From contig NZ_MBTF01000012.1 in the NCBI RefSeq assembly GCF_002013915.1, positions 62,001-126,000 of the forward strand: 64,000 nucleotides of DNA, given 5' to 3'. Position 1 is the stretch's first letter. Every line of letters begins with the position of its first letter. This DNA is from Mucilaginibacter pedocola (lineage in GTDB: Bacteria; Bacteroidota; Bacteroidia; Sphingobacteriales; Sphingobacteriaceae). The position numbers were made by a program, and so were the translations under genes. Under the pieces are notes generated by a model. It was not told where the DNA came from and did no database searches. It was given only the letters and a program-made list of their open reading frames with translations. Shown one piece after another: positions 36,426 to 43,304 of the stretch.

Positions 36426-38237
36426 TTAAGCCTCTATAGCTGCCGATTTAGGGTGCAGCCCACCCAGCATAATATCTTTCAATTGCTCGCGCGGTATAAA
36501 AGGCGAAAGGTCCTCCAATGGCGGCGATATCAGCGTACCGTCTTTTTGAATCGCGAGAGACAACTTCGGCACAAAGGTTTGATGCGGATGCGTAAACACC
36601 TCGCAAATAACCGGGCCGTTGTGGGCTTGTACTTGCGGTAATACCTCATCAAAATCTTCCCAGGTGCGTATACGGAAGCTTTTGAACTTAAAGGCATCGG
36701 CCAGCGCCGAAAAATCGGGGCAGCTTACGCCCGATTTTTGGTCGGTACCTGCTGCACGGCCGTTAAACAATGCCTTTTGGGTATTTTTGATCATTAAATA
36801 CCCATCGTTATTAAATATGAACAACTTGATAGGCAGGTTATGGTGCGCCATTACCTGTAACTCCTGCAGGTTCATCATCATACCGCCATCGCAGTTGAGG
36901 CACATTACCTCGCCATGGTTGGTAGCGAACGACGCACCAATAGCGGCAGGCAAACCGTAGCCCATTTCGCCCAAGCCGGTAGAGGTCATCAGGCGCTGGC
37001 CTTTTTTTAACCTAAGCACCTGGTGTCCGCTCAGCAGGGCGGTACCCATATCGGTTACTATGATTTGATCGTCCTTTAAATGCGCATTCAATTTCTCCAT
37101 AAAAGGGTACGAATTGATGAAGCCATCTTTATCCGGGTGGTCAAATGGGTTCACCCATGGAAAATCTTCGCGATATTTATTGCAGGTGGCTACCCACTCG
37201 CTATAATCAGCACCAATGTCTTTTGTTTGTGCTAATAGCTCAGTTATAAAATCTTTAGCATCGGCCACTACGGTAGTTTTATAGCGCGATGCATATTTTG
37301 CCAGTTCGTGATCATCAATATCAACCACGGCAATTTGTGCATGGCGGGCCAGTTCGGTTATTTCGTAGCCAATTTGCGGTATGGCCATGCGGGTGCCCAC
37401 GCAAAGCAGGTAATCGCAATTTTGTACCACAAAGTTAGCGCAACGTTGGCCATAAGTACCGGCGCGGCCATAAACCAGCGGGTGCTCCGAATCTACCATA
37501 TCAATGCCCGCCCAGGTAACCAGCGCGGGGCTGCCTAATTGCTCCAGCAAGGGTTGTATCTGATCAACAGCATCTGCCAGCCTAATACCATGGCCCAGCC
37601 AAAGCACCGGGCGTTTAGCGGCCTTTAAGTCGGCAACTATGCTGCCAACCTGCTCAGGCAAGCTTGGCGCAGGGGTTGCAGCGGCGGGTTTTTCATAGGG
37701 CAAAATATCTTTTTCATCAATTACTGATGACTGGATATTCATGGGCACATCCAGCCATACCGGACCGGGGCGGCCTTCAATAGCTATATCCCAGGCCTTG
37801 TTAAGCTCTACGCTAATGTCTTTAGGCTGCAGTACACGGCCGGCATACTTGGTTACTTTCTCTACCATCAGCGAGCTATCGTACCCCTGTACGCCCCACA
37901 TACGCACATCTTTGTGTAAATCGATAAACTTAGAGTTTTCGTTACCCGAGATAACAATACCGGGGATAGAATCGGCCCAGGCCCCTACTACGCCTGTGGT
38001 TGCATTAGTAGAACCTGCGCCGGTAGTTAACACGGCGGCGGTAACTTTGCCGGCAAGGCGGTAGTATGTTTGCATAGCCATACAGGCCGCTTGCTCGTGG
38101 TGCACACAAACTATTTCGGTATAGCCTTTACTAAATATTGAGTCGAATATATGCGCGTTGCCGGCACCAATGATACCAAAAACGTGTTTTATTCCTTTTT
38201 CTTCTAAAAAGTTGGCTATGTAGTCACTTATTTTCAT
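36426..38237 (-). CDS. Thiamine-diphosphate enzyme, acetolactate synthase-like (YerE-like candidate)
   Basis: A 603-residue protein of the acetohydroxyacid-synthase superfamily. The N-terminal Pyr domain has the catalytic Glu in CVHHEQAACMAMQTY (about residue 48). The middle domain includes RPVLWLGHGIRLADAV. The C-terminal PP domain has LNCDGGMMMNLQELQVMAH and FIFNNDGY for Mg-ThDP binding. There is no regulatory subunit (ilvN) nearby and it lies within a CDP-sugar operon, so branched-chain amino acid synthesis is unlikely. YerE of Yersinia, in the same kind of operon, adds an acetyl unit from pyruvate to C4 of CDP-3,6-dideoxy-4-ketohexose. The aldolase pair next door suggests a larger 2-oxoacid donor here (inference). 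Confidence 0.85.
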   Translation of the reverse strand: MKISDYIANFLEEKGIKHVFGIIGAGNAHIFDSIFSKGYTEIVCVHHEQAACMAMQTYYRLAGKVTAAVLTTGAGSTNATTGVVGAWADSIPGIVISGNENSKFIDLHKDVRMWGVQGYDSSLMVEKVTKYAGRVLQPKDISVELNKAWDIAIEGRPGPVWLDVPMNIQSSVIDEKDILPYEKPAAATPAPSLPEQVGSIVADLKAAKRPVLWLGHGIRLADAVDQIQPLLEQLGSPALVTWAGIDMVDSEHPLVYGRAGTYGQRCANFVVQNCDYLLCVGTRMAIPQIGYEITELARHAQIAVVDIDDHELAKYASRYKTTVVADAKDFITELLAQTKDIGADYSEWVATCNKYREDFPWVNPFDHPDKDGFINSYPFMEKLNAHLKDDQIIVTDMGTALLSGHQVLRLKKGQRLMTSTGLGEMGYGLPAAIGASFATNHGEVMCLNCDGGMMMNLQELQVMAHHNLPIKLFIFNNDGYLMIKNTQKALFNGRAAGTDQKSGVSCPDFSALADAFKFKSFRIRTWEDFDEVLPQVQAHNGPVICEVFTHPHQTFVPKLSLAIQKDGTLISPPLEDLSPFIPREQLKDIMLGGLHPKSAAIEA

Positions 38238-38254
38238 GGATAGTATTAGTGGTA

Positions 38255-39304
38255 TTAAGCAAGGTAACTGTCAATTGTCCGTTTAAAGCCGGTGGCTATA
38301 TCGGTTTGCGGTTGCCAGCCTAAAGTTAGTAATTTATCTACATTCGGGGTATTGCGCAGCAAGGGGCTTTTCAGGTAGCCATTCGTATCGACCGGTGCAA
38401 CCTTAATAACCTTAAGGCCCGCGCTGCCAAGTTTTACTACAGTTTCGGCAAGTTCTAAAATACTATGCTCTGCCTGTGGGTTGCCTACGTTGTATGCTTC
38501 GCCTGGTTGGCCATTCAACAATACGGTAAAAAAGCCGATGGTGGCATCCTTTAAATAACAAAAGGCACGCCTTGCCGAGCCATCGCTCTTCATTTCTATA
38601 TTTCGCCCGGCCAAAATATCGGCAACAAAATCGGCATATACACGCCCGTCGTCAAGCAGCATGCCCGGGCCATAGGTATGAAACGGGCGCACTACTTTGG
38701 TACTAATGCCATATTGCTTATAATAGCTTACGCAGATATTCTCGCCCATGCGCTTACTTTCGCCATAGCATGCGCGCACCTGCATTGGGTCCAGGTAGCC
38801 GTAATAATCTTCCTTTACAGGGTTATGCTCATCATCAACCTGCCCATACACCTCGCCCGAGCTAAAGTACAAGAACGATTCGATGTTTTTTTCGCGCGCT
38901 AAATTCATCAGGTTAAGCGTGCCGAACACGTTAGCGCTTAATGTACCCACCGGGTCGGTGCTGTAATATTTAGGGCTAGCCTGGCTGGCGGCATGTACTA
39001 TAAAATCTATATTGCCGGGCAATTCTACGGGTGCGCTTACATCCTGCTCTATAAAACTAAGGTTGATATTATCTGCATAATTGGCAAAGCGTTTTTTTGC
39101 TTTCGCGAGATTACGCACCAACCCGATAACCCTAATATCCAGTGCTTCCACTTCGGCAACATACAACAGGCTTTCCACCATGTAGGCAGGCAAAAAACCA
39201 TTAGCACCTGTTATAAGCACTGTTTTACCGGCAAAGCGTTGCCAATCAACAGCCGATGTGCGTATGGCCTCCAGGTCTTCCAGTACTATTTTATTGCCCG
39301 TCAT
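38255..39304 (-). CDS. Extended SDR, nucleotide-sugar epimerase/dehydratase/decarboxylase-like
   Basis: A 349-residue SDR with a ~27-residue leader before VLITGANGFLPAYMVESLLY (GxxGF instead of GxxGFIG). The catalytic site is MQVRACYGESKRMGENICVS with Tyr-x3-Lys, and HTYGPGMLLDDGRVYADFVA is close to UDP-glucuronate decarboxylase-type enzymes. The start overlaps ddhB by 14 nt and it precedes the TPP gene by 17 nt, so it belongs to the same pathway. Likely roles are reduction or epimerisation of the branched sugar; I cannot decide which. Confidence 0.78.
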   Translation of the reverse strand: MTGNKIVLEDLEAIRTSAVDWQRFAGKTVLITGANGFLPAYMVESLLYVAEVEALDIRVIGLVRNLAKAKKRFANYADNINLSFIEQDVSAPVELPGNIDFIVHAASQASPKYYSTDPVGTLSANVFGTLNLMNLAREKNIESFLYFSSGEVYGQVDDEHNPVKEDYYGYLDPMQVRACYGESKRMGENICVSYYKQYGISTKVVRPFHTYGPGMLLDDGRVYADFVADILAGRNIEMKSDGSARRAFCYLKDATIGFFTVLLNGQPGEAYNVGNPQAEHSILELAETVVKLGSAGLKVIKVAPVDTNGYLKSPLLRNTPNVDKLLTLGWQPQTDIATGFKRTIDSYLA

Positions 39305-40394
39305 CCGTGCTGTTTAAAAATGCCAGTATCTGTTCTTCGGTATAAGCCGCAGCCTCATCCTTATCCGTATAAAAAACCTTGTACCAGTCTATAGTGTATT
39401 GTACAGCCTTGGTAGCGTTAAATAAAGGTTTCCATTTTAATTCATCGATGGCTTTGCTGATGTCCAGTTTCAGCAAGCCGGCCTCGTGAGGTTGATTGGG
39501 GTCTACATTTGTGTAGTAACTACCGCTGCCCCAGCACTCAATAGCCAGTTCTACCATGCGCTTTACCGGGAAAGCATCATTAACATCGGGGCCGAAGTTG
39601 TAAGCTTGTGAATAAGCCTGCGGCGATTCGGCAAGTTTAGCCCCCAAAAGCAAATAACCCAATAAAGGCTCCAGCACGTGCTGCCAGGGGCGTACGGATG
39701 CCGGGTTGCGCACTTCTATATCTTTGCCTGCCGATAGCGCCCTTGCAATATCGGGTATCAGCCTGTCTTTAGACCAATCGCCCCCTCCTATTACATTGCC
39801 TGCGCGGCCTACGGCTATTGCCTTTTGATGTTTATCGTAGGCCTTGGTATTAAAGAACGAATTTCGATACGAATCGATAACCAACTCGGTACAGGCCTTG
39901 CTGGCGCTGTAAGGGTCGTAACCGCCAAGGCGGTCGGTTTCGCGGTAAGGGTATGCCCACTCGTTGTTGTGGTAAACCTTGTCGGTAGTAATTAAAACGG
40001 CGTTACATGGCTTATTTAACTTAGCCATAGCATCCAGCACGTTAGCTGTACCAATTGCGTTAACCTCAAAAGTTTCAGAAGGTATCTCATAAGATAACCT
40101 TACCAATGGCTGCGCCGCCAAATGAAAAATAAAATCGGGCTGAAAACTAGCTACAGCTTCGTTCAATGCCTCACGGTTACGCAGATCGGCAATTACCGAC
40201 TGGCATGATGCATCGCCGCTAATAACACTGTACAGGTTCAGCTCGTTTTGCGGAGCCAAAGCATACCCTTTTACTTCGGCACCAAGCAGGCTAAAAATCT
40301 TAAGCAGCCACGAGCCTTTAAAGCCGGTGTGCCCGGTTAAAAAAACCTTTTTGCCTTTATAAACTTCTGTAAGCTTTTGCAGCATGTTTACCAT
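39291..40394 (-). CDS. rfbG: CDP-glucose 4,6-dehydratase
   Basis: Converts CDP-D-glucose to CDP-4-keto-6-deoxy-D-glucose (DdhB). KKVFLTGHTGFKGSWLLKIF is the classic RfbG start, ITTDKVYHNNEWAYPYRETD and YDPYSASKACTELVIDSY give the active site, and GNVIGGGDWSKDRLIPDI is family-specific. The open frame continues upstream, but those residues are read from rfbF in another frame and are not protein-like. I place the start at 40394, where ATGGTAA overlaps the rfbF stop by 7 nt; an ATG at 40385 is the alternative. The gene is translationally coupled to rfbF. Confidence 0.93.
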   Translation of the reverse strand: MVNMLQKLTEVYKGKKVFLTGHTGFKGSWLLKIFSLLGAEVKGYALAPQNELNLYSVISGDASCQSVIADLRNREALNEAVASFQPDFIFHLAAQPLVRLSYEIPSETFEVNAIGTANVLDAMAKLNKPCNAVLITTDKVYHNNEWAYPYRETDRLGGYDPYSASKACTELVIDSYRNSFFNTKAYDKHQKAIAVGRAGNVIGGGDWSKDRLIPDIARALSAGKDIEVRNPASVRPWQHVLEPLLGYLLLGAKLAESPQAYSQAYNFGPDVNDAFPVKRMVELAIECWGSGSYYTNVDPNQPHEAGLLKLDISKAIDELKWKPLFNATKAVQYTIDWYKVFYTDKDEAAAYTEEQILAFLNSTDDGQ

Positions 40395-41161
40395 ATCTTC
40401 CAGGGCGCGTTGCCCGCATCCCACATTTCGTTTAAGTCGTGCTTGTCTTTCAGTGTATCCATCGGTCGCCAAAAGCCATGGTGGCGGTAAGCATCCATTT
40501 GGCCATCGGCAGCAATGCTTTCCATCGGGGCCTTTTCCCAAATGGTGCTGTCGCCATCTTTTATGTAGTCAAAAACCTGTGGCTCGCATACAAAGTAGCC
40601 GCCGTTTATCCAGGAGCCATCGCCTTTGGGTTTCTCAAAAAAGCTGAGTACTTCGTTCTTTTCGTTAATATTCAACACACCAAAACGCCCCGATGGCTGT
40701 ACAGATGTAACGGTGCAATGCTTGCCGCCGGCTTTATGAAAATCAACCAGTTCTTTTATATTGATATTGCCCACGCCATCGCCGTAGGTAAGCATAAAGG
40801 GCTCGTTATTAATAAAGGGTTGTATGCGCTTTATGCGGCCGCCGGTCATGCTATCGTTACCGGTATCAACCAAAGTAATTTTCCAGGGTTCAGCCTGCGA
40901 ATCGTGAACCTTTATAGAGTTGTCACTAAGATCGATGGTAACATCAGACTTATGGAGGAAGTAATTAGCAAAGTACTCTTTTATCACATAGCCCTTGTAG
41001 CCCAGGCAAACCACAAAATCGTTAAAGCCGAAGGACGAGTATATTTTCATGATATGCCAAAGCACCGGCATGCTGCCAATTTCTACCATTGGCTTTGGCT
41101 TTAGTACGGTTTCTTCTGATAGGCGGGTACCTAATCCACCGGCTAATAATACAACCTTCAT
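40388..41161 (-). CDS. rfbF: Glucose-1-phosphate cytidylyltransferase
   Basis: Makes CDP-glucose from CTP and glucose 1-phosphate (DdhA), the entry step to CDP-3,6-dideoxyhexoses. The 257 residues are standard: KVVLLAGGLGTRLSEETVLK is the nucleotide-binding loop, KPMVEIGSMPVLWHIMKIYS follows, and DGSWINGGYFVCEPQVFDYI and HGFWRPMDTLKDKHDLNEMW are diagnostic. It is followed by rfbG with a 7-nt overlap and preceded by the reductase gene with a 9-nt gap. Confidence 0.95.
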   Translation of the reverse strand: MKVVLLAGGLGTRLSEETVLKPKPMVEIGSMPVLWHIMKIYSSFGFNDFVVCLGYKGYVIKEYFANYFLHKSDVTIDLSDNSIKVHDSQAEPWKITLVDTGNDSMTGGRIKRIQPFINNEPFMLTYGDGVGNINIKELVDFHKAGGKHCTVTSVQPSGRFGVLNINEKNEVLSFFEKPKGDGSWINGGYFVCEPQVFDYIKDGDSTIWEKAPMESIAADGQMDAYRHHGFWRPMDTLKDKHDLNEMWDAGNAPWKIW

Positions 41162-41170
41162 ATATCGTTT

Positions 41171-42217
41171 TTATTGATCAACTTGTATCTCTACATCATC
41201 GGTAAGCGGGAAACTGCAACATAATAAGCGTTGGTTGGGTTGCAATTCCGCAGGTAATTTGTCCACACCAATCACTTTCACATCGCCTTTTAACAGGCTG
41301 CCTTTGCAAACCAGGCAATTTCCGGTTTGGCAGGAGTATGGCATATCTATGCCGGCATCAAGCGCGGCTTCCAGTATACTCTTACCTTTTACCGCCTCAA
41401 CCACAGTGCGTTCGCCGTTGTTGGTTATACCAATTGAGCGGGTTATAATGCCCTCAAAATCGGTGGGGTTGCGCACCACTTCAAAATCCTCTGAATATAC
41501 GTTTTTACCCTCAATTCCTAAAGCGGCAAGCGCTGCTTTTACAGATTCCTTTAAACCAGAGGGGCCACAAATGTAATGGAGCGTATTCTCCAGTTTACCT
41601 TCGGCATGCATAACGGCTAAAACATTGCTGGGGTCTATCCTCCCCTGCACCAGGCGCGGGTTATTGGACGCAACCGCTAAAGCCGTATGAAAATGCCAGG
41701 CCGAAAAATTATTGAAGCCTGCCGATAACGCATCTATTTTATCCTGAAAAATAACCGACTCGGCATTGCGGTTACCATAAACCAGCGTAACGTGCCCTCC
41801 CATGCTCTTGTGCAAGGCATATTTTGCTATACTCATCAGCGGTGTAACACCACTCCCTGCGCCCCAAAGCACAATGTGAGTATCAGGAGTAATAGCGGCC
41901 TCGTTCAATATAAAATCGCCCATGGGCGGCATTACCTCTATCAGGTCATCAACCTTTACCTTATCAATAATATGGTTTGATACCACCCCGCCCGGTACTC
42001 GTTTCACAGTTACTTCGAGGTTGGCATCAACACCCGGCGCCGAAGAAAACGAATACGGCCTGATGTACCTGCGCCCGTTTATCCTGAAAGTTAAGGTGAG
42101 GTATTGCCCGGCCAGGTATTTTACTTTTTTTAATGCAGGTTGCTTAAAGGCTACCGTTACGGTATCATCCGTTTCGCGCCTTATTTCAACAACTTTCAGG
42201 GTAAGAAAAAGCATCAA
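41171..42217 (-). CDS. Ferredoxin-type flavoprotein reductase, likely E3 partner of RfbH
   Basis: A 348-residue NAD(P)H-FAD-[2Fe-2S] electron-transfer protein. Order: FAD domain (GRRYIRPYSFSSAPG, residues ~48-62), NAD domain (IVLWGAGSGVTPLMSIAKYA; HYICGPSGLKESV), then a C-terminal plant-type ferredoxin with SCQTGNCLVCKG and a late Cys in RLLCCSFP. This is the PaaE/Hcr arrangement. The known DdhD/AscD reductases for E1 carry the ferredoxin at the N-terminus, so this is a reversed architecture in the ddhD position of the operon. Electron supply to RfbH is therefore the likely role, by position. Confidence 0.85.
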   Translation of the reverse strand: MMLFLTLKVVEIRRETDDTVTVAFKQPALKKVKYLAGQYLTLTFRINGRRYIRPYSFSSAPGVDANLEVTVKRVPGGVVSNHIIDKVKVDDLIEVMPPMGDFILNEAAITPDTHIVLWGAGSGVTPLMSIAKYALHKSMGGHVTLVYGNRNAESVIFQDKIDALSAGFNNFSAWHFHTALAVASNNPRLVQGRIDPSNVLAVMHAEGKLENTLHYICGPSGLKESVKAALAALGIEGKNVYSEDFEVVRNPTDFEGIITRSIGITNNGERTVVEAVKGKSILEAALDAGIDMPYSCQTGNCLVCKGSLLKGDVKVIGVDKLPAELQPNQRLLCCSFPLTDDVEIQVDQ

Positions 42218-42224
42218 TTAAAGT

Positions 42225-43304
42225 TTAAGCCATTATTCGTTTTGCAATACGCCTAAATACCAAGCCCGCAGCAGTTATAAATATTCCGGCAATAAAGCCA
42301 ATTGCAAGGCCTTTTATTTTACCCAATTTGTTAACCGCAAGAGGTAAAACCGGCTCATCAATCAGTTGTATCAATGGGGTGTCTTGCCTCAACGATATTT
42401 TTGATACTTCAAGGTTTTTTACAATTTCGCTGTAAATGGCGGTACTCGCCTGCACATCAACCTGCCGCCTTTGGCTTGGCACGCGTAAAGACGTCATGCC
42501 AGGGTTGGCATTGGGCGCAGCATCAATAGCAGAAGCAACTCCGCTTAACGACTGGTTTAGCACCGCTTTTACGCTATCTGCCTGCTTTTGCAGCAGCATA
42601 ACATTTTGCCCGCTCTTTTTTGTTTTTGTTTGGGTGTAAAAATCGTTTACGGTTTCAACCAGCTTTATATTAAACTCTTTTGCAAAAGCCTCATCGGTGG
42701 TGGCAACTTCAACCTTTATAATACTCAGCTTTTTATCCGGTTTATTTACACTAAGCACCTTTTTGTTAAAGGTTTCTACAATATCAGTAATAAGGCTATC
42801 CTGAGTACGGTTAAAATTTGCCGGGGGGCCATCAAATGTTATCGAATCGATATCATTCTTCTTTCTCCATTTCTCGCGGAGCTCGTTAAAATTAACGTAC
42901 CTATCTATAAGCAGCTGTTGCTTGCCGCCTATGTTTACTTTGGCCAATAAGGTTTTCTCGAGCATCACGCGCGAACGGTACAGCTCCAGTATATTATCGC
43001 CCTGGAATATGCCGCCTCCATCTTTCCCCAAGTCGATGCCGGCAAGCGAAGCCAAGCCCGCATACTGGCTTAAACCACCCATTTTATTACCTTCTTCTAA
43101 CACGAAAGTTGATGTGGCCACATAGATGGGCTTTTTGTAAAACGAGTACCCCAGTCCTATTAAACAGCACACCACACCTACCGCCATTATAAGCATCCAT
43201 TTAGAACGAAGGTAAGCAACATCCGTTTTCAGCGAGCCTATTAATTCCTTTAAAGATACCTCGTCTTGGTTTTCGGCTTTATTATTTTGTACTTTCTCCT
43301 GCAT
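42225..43304 (-). CDS. Chain-length determinant / polysaccharide co-polymerase (Wzz-like, no kinase)
   Basis: A 359-residue inner-membrane protein with membrane segments at about residues 38-57 (LIMAVGVVCCLIGLGYSFYK) and 325-347 (KGLAIGFIAGIFITAAGLVF) and a long, largely helical periplasmic middle. No Walker A tyrosine-kinase domain follows the second segment, so it is of the Wzz/short Wzc type. Such proteins control chain length and contact the outer-membrane exporter. It overlaps the stop of the Wza-like gene by 1 nt (TAATG). Confidence 0.85.
   Translation of the reverse strand: MQEKVQNNKAENQDEVSLKELIGSLKTDVAYLRSKWMLIMAVGVVCCLIGLGYSFYKKPIYVATSTFVLEEGNKMGGLSQYAGLASLAGIDLGKDGGGIFQGDNILELYRSRVMLEKTLLAKVNIGGKQQLLIDRYVNFNELREKWRKKNDIDSITFDGPPANFNRTQDSLITDIVETFNKKVLSVNKPDKKLSIIKVEVATTDEAFAKEFNIKLVETVNDFYTQTKTKKSGQNVMLLQKQADSVKAVLNQSLSGVASAIDAAPNANPGMTSLRVPSQRRQVDVQASTAIYSEIVKNLEVSKISLRQDTPLIQLIDEPVLPLAVNKLGKIKGLAIGFIAGIFITAAGLVFRRIAKRIMA

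Noticed and set aside
40395..40541. N-terminal extension of the rfbG frame (49 codons)
   Set aside because: Overlaps the rfbF coding sequence and reads Cys/Pro-rich residues unlike any CDP-glucose dehydratase; the start at 40394 or 40385 fits the family.
40439..41104. 221-codon plus-strand open frame inside rfbF
   Set aside because: Fully antisense to a well-recognised cytidylyltransferase; no family resemblance.
42225..43304. Tyrosine autokinase (Wzc) call for the co-polymerase
   Set aside because: The protein ends soon after the second membrane segment; no Walker motifs or Tyr-rich tail.
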